64,000 nt of DNA from Bacteroidales bacterium UBA6851 (GCA_002451795.1 DKDJ01000012.1:74792-138791); one strand, 5' to 3'; numbered from the stretch's first letter, positions 41,715 through 50,218 are shown. The notes: a model not told the origin generated them from the letters alone. Made by a program: numbers and translations.

Positions 41715-42923
41715 ATGTATGATTTCGATCAGGTGATAGACAGGCGTGGAACGGCCTGCTATAAATATGACTCGCTCGAGGAACATTTCGGGCGGAGTGA
41801 TTTGTATGCTCTATGGGTGGCAGATATGGATTTCAAGACTCCGGACTTTATCCTGGATGCCCTTCGTGAGAGACTTGAACATCCGGTCCTAGGATATGCT
41901 TTGAACGGGAAAGACTTTTTCCCCATCATCTCTTCATGGGTTGAGCGGCTTCATGGATGGTCAGTACCAGCGGAGCATATATGCTATATTCCTGGTATCG
42001 TTAAGGGAATAGGCCTTGCCGAGCGCTGTTTTCTCTCTCCCGGAGATAAGGTGATAATACAGCCTCCAGTATATCACCCTTTCAAAAATGTCACTCAGGC
42101 TTGCGGCTTCGAGGTGGTGAACAATCCACTGACCCCTATATATAATGAGGACGGGTCGCTAAAGACTTATGAGATGGACCTCGACGGGTTGGAGAAACTG
42201 ATTGATGAAAGAACCAAGATGCTGATTCTTTGTAATCCGCACAATCCTTGTGGCGTTTGTCATTCAAGAGAGAGTCTGCGTAGACTAGCACATATATGTA
42301 AGGAGAGGGGAGTGGTTGTGGTCTCTGATGAAATTCACGCCGAGATGGTGCTCGGTGGAGGGCTTCATGTTCCTTTCGCTTCGGTAAGCGAAGAGGCCGC
42401 GGAGTGTGCCGTGACTTTTATGGCACCTTCCAAGACTTTCAACATCGCAGGTGTGGTAAGCTCTTACTGCATAATTGAGTCAGATACTCTTCGCGAAAAG
42501 TTCTTTAAATATCTCAGTGCTTGTGAACTTGACGACCCGAGTCTTTTCTCTATAGTGGCTACTAAAGCAGCTTATTCTTCTTCAGAGGCTGACATTTGGA
42601 GGAGGGAGATGCTTTCTTATGTGGAGTCTAACATTGATTTCGTGTGCGACTGGTTCAAATCTAATCTGCCAGAGATTTGTCCTGTACGACCGCAAGCATC
42701 TTTTCTGATATGGCTTGACTGCCGAAAACTTGGCCTTAACCAGAAACAGTTGGTGGAACTCTTTGTGGATTATGCCCATCTTGCCCTCAATGACGGTACC
42801 ATGTTCGGTGAGGAAGGGACCGGATATATGCGTCTAAACGTAGCGTGTCCTCGACAAATATTGTCATCTGCGCTGAAAAATCTTGCCGCGGCGGTGAAGA
42901 TTTATAAAAATATGTCGAAATAA
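41715..42923 (+). CDS. MalY/PatB family PLP-dependent C-S lyase or aminotransferase
   Basis: 402 residues, fold-type I. PLP-binding Lys in MAPSKTFNIAGVV, with CNPHNPCGVCHSRESL and VVVSDEIHAEMVL upstream as in the MalY/PatB (cystathionine beta-lyase) group. Likely cleaves cystathionine or cysteine C-S bonds. Its last 34 codons are also present as an isolated fragment at 45159-45261, as part of the duplication that surrounds the tRNA-Phe insert. Confidence 0.93.
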   Translation: MYDFDQVIDRRGTACYKYDSLEEHFGRSDLYALWVADMDFKTPDFILDALRERLEHPVLGYALNGKDFFPIISSWVERLHGWSVPAEHICYIPGIVKGIGLAERCFLSPGDKVIIQPPVYHPFKNVTQACGFEVVNNPLTPIYNEDGSLKTYEMDLDGLEKLIDERTKMLILCNPHNPCGVCHSRESLRRLAHICKERGVVVVSDEIHAEMVLGGGLHVPFASVSEEAAECAVTFMAPSKTFNIAGVVSSYCIIESDTLREKFFKYLSACELDDPSLFSIVATKAAYSSSEADIWRREMLSYVESNIDFVCDWFKSNLPEICPVRPQASFLIWLDCRKLGLNQKQLVELFVDYAHLALNDGTMFGEEGTGYMRLNVACPRQILSSALKNLAAAVKIYKNMSK

Positions 42924-43015
42924 ATTTTCAGGTTCAAAAATTATCACTACGCTTGCAATCCCGTTCGGGAACATACGATTGGTGCTGTAGCTCAGGTGGT
43001 AGAGCAATGGACTGA
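42821..43015 (+). repeat. Left copy of a 195-bp direct repeat, with truncated tRNA-Phe
   Basis: This segment covers the last 34 codons of the aminotransferase gene, the intergenic region and the first 35 bases of tRNA-Phe (42981-43015). It matches 45159-45353 without gaps and with about 10 differences. The tRNA homology stops inside the anticodon loop, after ...ATGGACTGA, where unrelated DNA begins. The promoter boxes are damaged here: TTTT instead of TTTG at 42925, TACGCTTG instead of TACCTTTG at 42948. Confidence 0.95.
42981..43015 (+). pseudogene. Truncated tRNA-Phe (5' half only)
   Basis: Identical to the first 35 bases of the intact tRNA-Phe at 45319, then interrupted. No 3' half was found in the following insert. 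It cannot form a tRNA. Confidence 0.93.
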
Positions 43016-43208
43016 TGGGGTATAATTGACAAAACTGGTTGGTAGAATTCTTATAATTTATTGATTCTACGCAATTTGTGGGCCTCGCGGAGTGCTCAAA
43101 AATCCTTCGCCACGGCTCTCTATACGAAGGGTGCAAACCCCGTCAGGAGCTCGCTGAGAAACTTAACGAGCAAGCATTAGTCTTACCACCTTTACAAAAT
43201 TTACCACC

Positions 43209-43370
43209 TTATTTGGTGGTAGATACAGCAATTACAAGGTAGCTGTTTGAATCCGGATCTTTAGTGATGTAACCTTTTGACAATAGGTTTGAGAGCTGCT
43301 TTTGAACGGCTGAAGTATTGATTTCGAGCACTGACGAAAGCTCTGCAATGGTCGCTTTGGGGTTCTCCAG
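43209..43370 (-). pseudogene. Remnant of a winged-helix domain protein
   Basis: A minus-strand frame encodes NPKATIAELSSVLEINTSAV and QKQLSNLLSKGYITKDPDSN and ends at a TAA at 43211. This is the recognition part of a winged helix such as those ending AlbA-type ATP-binding proteins. A TAG stands in frame directly upstream, and homologous-looking sequence (RGKNFRLLDIAGE) continues in another frame, so the gene is broken by at least one frameshift or stop. Confidence 0.6.
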
Positions 43371-43623
43371 CTATGTCAAGCAACCGGAAATTCTTCCCCC
43401 TCAGAGGTCGTTCAAGACCTCAGGCGAGAATTCCGGCCGCAAAGTTAAGCCTGTCCCGCCGCTTCAGAAGGTTCTTGCTCTTGAGAGAGGAAAGGTCAGT
43501 CTTTCCGTTTTTGTCAGTCCTGACCGGCCGAGAGGCACGTCGGGACTTTTCTTGTATGTTCGGAATGAACGTATTCTAAAAGTCTCATCGGTCAACCCCA
43601 TAATTGTTACAACCCATTTTCGT

Positions 43624-43660
43624 ATTTCGCAAAAATCGGATTTTGTGATTATTGCGAAAT
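43624..43660. promoter_or_regulatory. Palindrome at the 3' end of the ATPase gene
   Basis: Arms ATTTCGCAAAAAT (43624-43636) and ATTGCGAAAT (43651-43660) form an imperfect inverted repeat. The right arm includes the last codons and stop of the ATPase gene. It is very similar in sequence and spacing to the palindrome at 44878-44914. Confidence 0.75.
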
Positions 43661-44863
43661 AGGTTTATGAGGTTTGCCTAGAAGCCAGTCTGCAATATCA
43701 ATGATCTGAACTCCCTCGTGCTGGAAGGCGTCGTGACGTGTTCTCGCCAATACAATCTTTGGGTATGCGTCTTCGATTTTCAGTAGGGGAATCACCTCTC
43801 TGTCAAACGTGTCTGGGTTTGAGATATCGTCCGAGACCTGTATGTAAAGTTTCTCGTTCTGCCTCAGAGCTACAAAATCAATTTCCTTTTTGTACAGGAA
43901 ACCGACATACACCTCATATCCACGTCTCAAAAGTTCTATTGCTACAATATTCTCATACACCCTTCCGTAGTCAAGATTCTTGGTCCCGAGCTTGGCGTAC
44001 TTGAATGAATGGTCCGCAATATAGTATTTGTCCTGCGATGCAAGATATTTCTTTCCCCTGATATCGAATCTGCGTACTTTATAAAAAGCAAAAGCATTGC
44101 ACAGGTAATCAATATATTTGCCTACAGTTTTGTCGTTGGTCTTTACTCTCTTTTCAATCAGAGTGGCTGCGATGTTCCTGACTGATGTTATGTTGGATGC
44201 GTTATCTAGCAAGAAGTCGCTGATGGATGAGAGAAGCTGGACATTTCTGATTTTATACTTTTGTTTGATATCTCTGACTATCAACGTGTCAAACACTGCA
44301 CGGATATATTTGAATCGGTCGTCAGGACTCTTGTAAAGGTATGAACCGGACATTCCTCCCTCGTATGAATACCGCTCGAATGCCTTATAGATGTCATCTG
44401 GCTCGTAGTAGTCACAAAACTCCTTGAACGAGAACGGATAGACTTCTATTTCATACGACCTTCCCGCGAACAATGTCGCCAAGTCACTGCTTAACAAAAA
44501 CGCATTGGAACCGGTGATGTATAGGTCGTATTTGCCGGTTTCGTGAAGGCTGTTAATCGCCCTTTCAAAACCAGAACACATCTGTATTTCATCGATACAT
44601 ACTATATTTTGTTCTCCCGAAACGTACCTCCCATTCACATAGTCATACAACTTATGATACTCCATCAGCCCCTCAAAATCCGTCAGGTTGTAATTGATAT
44701 GGATGATGTTGCATTCTGGAGTAACTTTCTTCTTCCTGTCAATGAAAGCCTCCATTAGCTTGGATTTACCTGAACGCCTGATGCCTGTGATTACCTTGAT
44801 ATCAGGTGTCCCCGCAACCTCAAGCATCCTTTTCAGATAACTAGTCCTTTCTATAAGTCTCAT
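43649..44863 (-). CDS. AAA ATPase with DUF4143 domain
   Basis: 404 residues. N-terminal ATPase with Walker A GIRRSGKSKLM near residue 26 and Walker B IVCIDEIQMCSGFERAINSL; sensor TGSNAFLLSSDLATLFAGRS. The C-terminal DUF4143 region contains RRFDIRGKKYLASQDKYYIA and YENIVAIELLRRGYEVYVG, related to a PD-(D/E)XK-like fold. These proteins are abundant and mobile in Bacteroidota; their function is not settled. It is complete and intact although neighbouring genes in the insert are decayed. Confidence 0.92.
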   Translation of the reverse strand: MRLIERTSYLKRMLEVAGTPDIKVITGIRRSGKSKLMEAFIDRKKKVTPECNIIHINYNLTDFEGLMEYHKLYDYVNGRYVSGEQNIVCIDEIQMCSGFERAINSLHETGKYDLYITGSNAFLLSSDLATLFAGRSYEIEVYPFSFKEFCDYYEPDDIYKAFERYSYEGGMSGSYLYKSPDDRFKYIRAVFDTLIVRDIKQKYKIRNVQLLSSISDFLLDNASNITSVRNIAATLIEKRVKTNDKTVGKYIDYLCNAFAFYKVRRFDIRGKKYLASQDKYYIADHSFKYAKLGTKNLDYGRVYENIVAIELLRRGYEVYVGFLYKKEIDFVALRQNEKLYIQVSDDISNPDTFDREVIPLLKIEDAYPKIVLARTRHDAFQHEGVQIIDIADWLLGKPHKPISQ

Positions 44864-44877
44864 GTTGGTATTATTTT

Positions 44878-44914
44878 ATTTCGCAAAATTAATAAATTTT
44901 TCATTTTGCGAAAT
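44878..44914 (-). promoter_or_regulatory. Palindromic operator overlapping the ATPase promoter
   Basis: Perfect 12-base arms ATTTCGCAAAAT (44878-44889) and ATTTTGCGAAAT (44903-44914). On the minus strand TTTC (44913-44910), 19 bases, TAATTTTG (44890-44883) forms the promoter of the ATPase gene, so both arms cover promoter boxes. This is the arrangement expected for repression by a dimeric DNA-binding protein. Confidence 0.7.
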
Positions 44915-45158
44915 AGGATGTTTCTGCAGAATATAATATTTGATGAGAGATTCCCATGTCGCCATCTACAATCTTGGTAGTAGCGGCAGAGAGATTATCG
45001 CAAAGGAGCTTCTCCGGCAACATCATCCTTACTGCTGAATACATCCCTTGAAGAATCTGCCACTGTTTTTTGACCTACTTTATTTGAAAGTTACGGAAAA
45101 ATATAATGCTGTCAAATAATTGCAAATTTTTTCACTTTGTGGAAGTGTCAAACTTCCG

Positions 45159-45353
45159 CGGGTATATGCGTCTGAACGTAGCGTGTCCTCGACAAATATT
45201 GTCATCTGCACTGAAAAATCTTGCCGCGGCAGTGAAGATTTATGAAAATATGTCGAAATAAATTTGCAGGTTCAAAAATTATCACTACCTTTGCAATCCC
45301 ATTCGGGAACATATGATTGGTGCTGTAGCTCAGGTGGTAGAGCAATGGACTGA
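45159..45353 (+). repeat. Right copy of the 195-bp direct repeat
   Basis: Matches 42821-43015. It starts with a promoterless fragment of the aminotransferase gene (34 codons, stop TAA at 45259-45261), then the tRNA-Phe promoter and the 5' half of the intact tRNA. Four of the five coding differences from the left copy are synonymous. Confidence 0.95.
45263..45293 (+). promoter_or_regulatory. Promoter of tRNA-Phe
   Basis: TTTG at 45263-45266, 19 bases, TACCTTTG at 45286-45293: exact consensus. The tRNA begins 25 bases further on. Confidence 0.8.
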
Positions 45354-45391
45354 AAATCCATGTGTCGCCGGTTCAACTCCTGCCAGCACCA
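45319..45391 (+). tRNA. tRNA-Phe (anticodon GAA)
   Basis: 73-nt cloverleaf: acceptor GGTGCTG pairs with CAGCACC, D-arm TAGCTCAGGTGGTAGAGCA, anticodon stem TGGAC...ATCCA region with loop holding GAA, T-loop GGTTCAACTCC, discriminator A. CCA is not encoded. A promoter lies upstream and a terminator downstream. Confidence 0.96.
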
Positions 45392-45400
45392 CATTATTTA

Positions 45401-45430
45401 AGAGGTCAACTATTAAGTTGACCTCTTTTT
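45401..45430. terminator. Terminator after tRNA-Phe
   Basis: Perfect 11-bp stem AGAGGTCAACT / AGTTGACCTCT with an ATTA loop and five T following on the plus strand. It may also act on the convergent GH54 gene. Confidence 0.88.
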
Positions 45431-45452
45431 GTGTGTTATTATGAAGGTATTT

Positions 45453-48400
45453 TTAATAACAGTTAGGCGCTCCAGGTGTTGGCTTGTGGTCCGACATAGG
45501 ATCTCCTCCCGAGTGGTTCTTCATAATAGGTGAGCCAAGTTTAAGAGTTCTATATGGCGTGCGGATCACTCTGGTCCAACTTCCGAATTTCAGGGTAACT
45601 ACCTCTTCTTCCAGTTCTCCGATGACGGCGATTTGTATTTCTTCTGCCTCTGCTCCGCGACCCAGCGTGAAATGCTGTCCGATTCTGAGTCCATTGACAT
45701 CCTTAATCACTATGGTGTCGCTTCCTGCATGAGCATCTTTTAGGAGGTTTGCTGTCTTCTGAATTCTGAAATCCTTGATATTGTCATCAGAATCTACTCC
45801 GTCAGGGTATCTTCCAGCACTTAAGTCTGAAGATAACATCACTGGAGAATTGGGGTCTTCAAATCTTCTGTCCGGTGTCTTCTCTGGTACAGTAAGGTGT
45901 ACATAGTTACCATATTCGTCAAGTCCAGACTGTCCATGGAAGCCTTCTGAGAGCATCGGGTTGACAACGGAACCCCAGTTCAAAGCATCTACCACATGAC
46001 CTCTATCGTCATATAGTGTCATGTTTCCGCGAATGCCGAGTGTAGGACCTCCGAAATACTGATCTGGCTCTATTTCATCTATATAGCCGGCAGTCTTTAC
46101 GTTGCTATTCATTATGACTTCTTCCATCTGATGGTTGCGTTTGAGTGGCTCAGAAAGTACGATCTCGTAGCAAAGAGCGAGTACTGGCTCGTTGGAGTAG
46201 TGATCATATTTTGTGGCAGGCTCGAAACTTATACCTGTTCCTCTGCAACTGAACGGGATATTTGCGGAATGGTCAAATTTGAGCGGCTCCTTTATAGTGA
46301 GTCCTGTTCCAGCCTCTTCAAGGCTCATAGGTCCACGTGATGGAGAGACGCTTGATGCTGTACCTACTGCTGTGACGGTCACATATTCAACTCCATGTCC
46401 TTCGCTATCGATGTCAAGTCTAATGACGTCACCCACCGAAATATCATCTACTGAAGACACTTTTATATTTGTGTCTCCTTTCTTTGCATCATAGGCAAGC
46501 CATGCCTGAACTCCAGGCTTTCCTATTTCCGTCACGGTGACTATTTCGTATTCTGATTTCTGAGCTGTAGGGGCTGGGAATTTGGCCCCATATCCTATAG
46601 CCAGTTTGTCTCCGACTTTGACTCCTGTCATGGATTCTACCGGGACATTATTTGATCCAGCTGGAATCTTTATGACAGGACCATCTGGTAGTGGCTGCCA
46701 GATAGTTGTTGGCTTGCCTAACTCATTTACTACCCTGCCATAGATAGGTGGAGTCACAGCATTTTTGCTATCAGGGTTTTTGATGGATGCGATGGTGTGT
46801 CTTTCTGACTTTGCTCCGCTGCCGATGACGATTTCGTCACCTGGTTTCATTCCTTCAGTGCTCCTTACGTAAATAGTTTTGTCTCCTTTAGAAGCATTGA
46901 CGGCAAGCCCTGACGGAGAAAGGCCTAAGAGATAGAAACTTCCTGGGGCAAGTTTTGTGCCCTTGTCGATGGTTATTGTATTGAATATAGGAAGAGTAGC
47001 TTCATGAATTGCAAGTTTCCATCCTGAGATGTCAATGGAGTTTGAACTTGTGTTGTAGAGTTCGATGAAGGAGTTAGTGTGGTTGGTGCCATCACTTACC
47101 CTAAATTCATTTATTCGAATATCAGGAACGTTTCTAACCTTCTGGACAGCGCTTTCGTTAATTAGCTTGCCATTGGAAGTCCACCTGGCAATGGCGACGA
47201 GGTCTCCGTTGAATGATTTCTTTCCAGAAGTTACAGTGAACGGCACGACTACCGTTTGTCCTGGAAGTATCTCATAACTGATTCTCTGAATGCTATCGTC
47301 TGTACCCCTTACAATGCTTTTCCATGATTTCGGTGTCTCGATACTTAATTCCAAATCGGTTATAGATACTCCAGTAGTGTTGACAAATTTGACGTTTACG
47401 GAGCCGTTGCGCCCTGGGGAGAATGTCTGAAGTCCATTCGGCTCTGATGTCTTGTCTGAAGCGCTGATGGATAGTCGCTGCACGTCATATTTTGCGGCGA
47501 CGATATTGGCCTGGATTGCCTGGTTGGTCTCTGCTGTAGGGTATGTGCCCGGAGCGGTCATTGCACCTTCGTAGAAAGTACCAGACGAGTAGTTGTTGTT
47601 GTCACCTCCGTTGCCAAGTACGATAGCACCTTGCTTCCTCATTACGTCATAGCTATGCCTATCATTCTGGAGTCGTATTCCATCGTAGAAAGTCTTGAGG
47701 TCGCCTTCTTGGGCATTGCCTCCCATAGTGCGCCAGTGCATTGGCTTTCCGTCTGCCATGGCGGTCACAAAACGCCAATTGATGCTCTCAAGAGTCTCAC
47801 AATATTTGTCGTTAGGATCTGGGTTGACACATCCGATAAGATTGTTTTCCTGATCGGTCATAATCCATGGCCCTGGAGCTTCCCCATGGAACCAAAGAGG
47901 TTGGTTGCCGTAATAGGTAGTCTCCATGGTTCCATCACCGTCATCACGCGAGTCTGTCTCGGCATTGCCATAGTCAAAGCAACATCCAGAGTTATAATGG
48001 TGCCCGTTGATGACCCAGTACTGACCTTCTGCCTGATCGTCAACTGCTACACCGTGTGTGTCGTTCTGCCTCAGCCCCATGCCTGGGATAAAATACACTC
48101 CGTAGACTTTGTGACCAGAGAGGGTTATAGGCGCCATATCTGCAATTGGAAGAGTATTGAATCCTCCGAGTGCGGCTCCTATGAATGCTCCGCGTGGGGC
48201 CTGCTCAAGATGGTTGCCTTTGCCAGACTGGTCGTATATAATGGTGATCCAGCATGTGGTTCCGGCGCAGAATTTGTCCTGGGCCTCAGCATCTGCGTAG
48301 CCACCCATATCCCATTCTGATGGTGGTACTACGCCGATGTCAAGAGTCTTTCTGTCAGATTCCCTCATTACCTGATATAGCGGGCCATCATAAGATGCGT

Positions 48401-48596
48401 AGAGCGCTCTTGTGGAACTATGCGCAGCTACGCACGGTGTCCCTGCCTGGGCATATATGTCACAGGGACCCTCTGGTCTTGACTGAAGATTCTTGTTGTC
48501 AGTTCCGATGGCCAGAGCGCTCAAAAGTGCAGCGGGAATCGCTATTGATGATATGAGAGATACGGTAAATAATGTTTTCTTTGTCATAGATGTCAT
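45453..48596 (-). CDS. Secreted GH54 alpha-L-arabinofuranosidase with LTD and repeat modules
   Basis: 1047 residues. Signal peptide (TVSLISSIAIPAALLSALAI). GH54 catalytic domain about 40-385: CDIYAQAGTPCVAAHSSTRA, WFHGEAPGPWIMT with the probable nucleophile Glu, and GNGGDNNNYSSGTFYEGAM with a probable acid/base Asp. Then an NEW3-like domain (about 395-490) and a lamin-tail domain (INEFRVSDGTNHTNSFIELY, about 498) that appears split by about 35-residue repeats near 569, 643, 704 and 953, each with a G(D/S)..I.V....G...GD core. GH54 enzymes remove arabinose side chains from arabinan and arabinoxylan. ATG at 48596 overlaps the esterase stop; 48587 is an alternative start. Confidence 0.9.
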   Translation of the reverse strand: MTSMTKKTLFTVSLISSIAIPAALLSALAIGTDNKNLQSRPEGPCDIYAQAGTPCVAAHSSTRALYASYDGPLYQVMRESDRKTLDIGVVPPSEWDMGGYADAEAQDKFCAGTTCWITIIYDQSGKGNHLEQAPRGAFIGAALGGFNTLPIADMAPITLSGHKVYGVYFIPGMGLRQNDTHGVAVDDQAEGQYWVINGHHYNSGCCFDYGNAETDSRDDGDGTMETTYYGNQPLWFHGEAPGPWIMTDQENNLIGCVNPDPNDKYCETLESINWRFVTAMADGKPMHWRTMGGNAQEGDLKTFYDGIRLQNDRHSYDVMRKQGAIVLGNGGDNNNYSSGTFYEGAMTAPGTYPTAETNQAIQANIVAAKYDVQRLSISASDKTSEPNGLQTFSPGRNGSVNVKFVNTTGVSITDLELSIETPKSWKSIVRGTDDSIQRISYEILPGQTVVVPFTVTSGKKSFNGDLVAIARWTSNGKLINESAVQKVRNVPDIRINEFRVSDGTNHTNSFIELYNTSSNSIDISGWKLAIHEATLPIFNTITIDKGTKLAPGSFYLLGLSPSGLAVNASKGDKTIYVRSTEGMKPGDEIVIGSGAKSERHTIASIKNPDSKNAVTPPIYGRVVNELGKPTTIWQPLPDGPVIKIPAGSNNVPVESMTGVKVGDKLAIGYGAKFPAPTAQKSEYEIVTVTEIGKPGVQAWLAYDAKKGDTNIKVSSVDDISVGDVIRLDIDSEGHGVEYVTVTAVGTASSVSPSRGPMSLEEAGTGLTIKEPLKFDHSANIPFSCRGTGISFEPATKYDHYSNEPVLALCYEIVLSEPLKRNHQMEEVIMNSNVKTAGYIDEIEPDQYFGGPTLGIRGNMTLYDDRGHVVDALNWGSVVNPMLSEGFHGQSGLDEYGNYVHLTVPEKTPDRRFEDPNSPVMLSSDLSAGRYPDGVDSDDNIKDFRIQKTANLLKDAHAGSDTIVIKDVNGLRIGQHFTLGRGAEAEEIQIAVIGELEEEVVTLKFGSWTRVIRTPYRTLKLGSPIMKNHSGGDPMSDHKPTPGAPNCY

Positions 48597-50218
48597 TATT
48601 TGATATCAGTAAGCCCGTAGAGTTCTTTCACATCGTTATTGTTGTATCTGATGTAGCAGTTGTTGTCAAATATCATTGTTGCCTGCTTGCTTGATGTGAA
48701 AGGAACCCATTCTGGAAGGCCTTTTGTATTAGGGTTTCCGGTCTTGACAAATGAAATCCATGCTGAACTCATCAGGTCCTCCAATATGTGTGCTTCTGGC
48801 GTGTTGCCTGTCATTTCACTCTGTAGCATGACATTATTCATCATGAATGGTAGTTCCATGCCGTGTGACGCGCCAAGATAGTTTGTCTCAGGCTTCCACG
48901 TGAAGAGATATGAATATACTGGAGCTCCGTTCTGGTCGCTTTTAAGACATGACTGTCTTATGGCTGAAGGTGTGAACATGAGATCAATGGATACCATCTC
49001 GCGAGGAGTCTTGTCTGGGTAGACTCTCTTGAATGTCTCAATATATTTGTCTGTACCATCTCCATATTTTGAGGTCAGAATATCCCGTGCTTCCTGCTCT
49101 GTGAGTGGGGTGTTTTCAAACGAGAACTCATTGAAGTCTGTTCCAATGATGACAGGGATATCCTTGCTGATTTCTGGAGCTGTTGGGTCAAAAGGATGAC
49201 GTGGGAGGATGACTCCGTCCACAACAGGAGACCCAAGAAGCCTAAGTCCGGAAATAGGACTGTCTGCTACTTTGTTTGACCTCTCGTATGCAGCGAGCAG
49301 TTCCTCGTAGGTGTACTCCTTTGCTTTTTCTGGATTGGCTGCAGTTAACCCAAGTTCTTTAGCGAATCTCAGACCTGCAGGGCGGGTGTTCTCTGGAAGA
49401 GCTTGTTTTATTGTTGAGCCGCTCTGAATAATGGCCTTATGGAAGAGTCCGTGGGCTGAAGGCATAGCTAAAAGGGTGCTCACCTTTCCGCCTCCTCCTG
49501 ATTGTCCGGCAATAGTCACATTAGATGGGTCGCCTCCGAAATACTCGATATTGTCTCTAACCCACTCAAGGGCTTTAACAATGTCCTGGAGTCCAAGGTT
49601 TACGGAGTTTTCGAAGCATCCTCCGAGACCTGATAGATCGGCGAAACCAAGTAGGTTCAGTCGATGGTTAAGTGTAATGGTTACTATGTCGCCTTTTTCT
49701 GCAAGTGCACGTCCTTCATAGCAAGGAAGATCATGTCCAGAACCAGTAGAATATCCTCCTCCATGTATCCATACGAATACAGGACGTTTCTTTCCATCAT
49801 TAAGTCCTTTGGTCCACACATTTAGTACAAGACATCCTTCTTCATCCATAGGCTCCCTAACAAACTGGTTGCCGAATGCATAATCGGTCTGCTGGTTGCC
49901 TGTCCAGTCGAAAGTCTGGCTCTGTGGCGCTTTCGGTCCGTATAGACGACATTTCAGTACCCCTTCATGCTTGTCCGGCGCTACAGGTGGCATAAATCTT
50001 TCAGCCTTGGCATATTGGATCCCTTTGAATGTAAATATGTCTCCGTCTTTGTAACCCTGCACATCTCCATATTTGGTATGTGTGATAGTGGATTGATCGG
50101 TGATGCACACCCTGTCGTAAGGGTTCTGTACCGTCATTTGTCCTATTTTCCTTTGGGAAATATTTGTGCATGATGCGATGACGGCAAATGTTGCCACTAA
50201 ATAAATGGATTTGTTCAT
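48596..50218 (-). CDS. Type B carboxylesterase, lipoprotein
   Basis: 540 residues. Lipoprotein-like signal VATFAVIASCTN. Alpha/beta-hydrolase with oxyanion motif WIHGGGYSTGSG, nucleophile Ser in VTIAGQSGGGGKVS and His in ASHGMELPFMMNN. In this locus it probably removes acetyl, feruloyl or similar esters from arabinose-containing polymers; that is inferred from its neighbours. It is first of a two-gene unit with the GH54 gene and faces away from susC. Confidence 0.9.
   Translation of the reverse strand: MNKSIYLVATFAVIASCTNISQRKIGQMTVQNPYDRVCITDQSTITHTKYGDVQGYKDGDIFTFKGIQYAKAERFMPPVAPDKHEGVLKCRLYGPKAPQSQTFDWTGNQQTDYAFGNQFVREPMDEEGCLVLNVWTKGLNDGKKRPVFVWIHGGGYSTGSGHDLPCYEGRALAEKGDIVTITLNHRLNLLGFADLSGLGGCFENSVNLGLQDIVKALEWVRDNIEYFGGDPSNVTIAGQSGGGGKVSTLLAMPSAHGLFHKAIIQSGSTIKQALPENTRPAGLRFAKELGLTAANPEKAKEYTYEELLAAYERSNKVADSPISGLRLLGSPVVDGVILPRHPFDPTAPEISKDIPVIIGTDFNEFSFENTPLTEQEARDILTSKYGDGTDKYIETFKRVYPDKTPREMVSIDLMFTPSAIRQSCLKSDQNGAPVYSYLFTWKPETNYLGASHGMELPFMMNNVMLQSEMTGNTPEAHILEDLMSSAWISFVKTGNPNTKGLPEWVPFTSSKQATMIFDNNCYIRYNNNDVKELYGLTDIK

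Larger units (their letters stand above)
43016..45158. mobile_element. 2.1-kb inserted segment at tRNA-Phe
   Basis: DNA lying between the two 195-bp repeats. It contains, from left: 43016-43208 with no recognised gene; a decayed winged-helix gene fragment; about 250 bases (43374-43623) with no supported gene; a complete ATPase gene (43649-44863) bracketed by palindromes; and 44915-45158 with only a short open frame (44943-45035) that I do not recognise. No integrase, transposase or relaxase gene is visible, so it is a remnant or a non-autonomous insert. Calling it a mobile element is inference from the repeat structure. Confidence 0.6.

Noticed and set aside
43318..43662. 114-codon plus-strand frame within the insert
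   Set aside because: No recognisable domain; it overlaps the winged-helix remnant and the palindrome on the other strand. Left as unannotated insert DNA.
43016..45158. Classical integrative element with integrase
   Set aside because: No integrase, excisionase, transposase or relaxase gene is present, and the repeat covers the 5' rather than 3' half of the tRNA.
47631..48320. 229-codon plus-strand frame inside the GH54 gene
   Set aside because: Antisense to conserved GH54 catalytic motifs.
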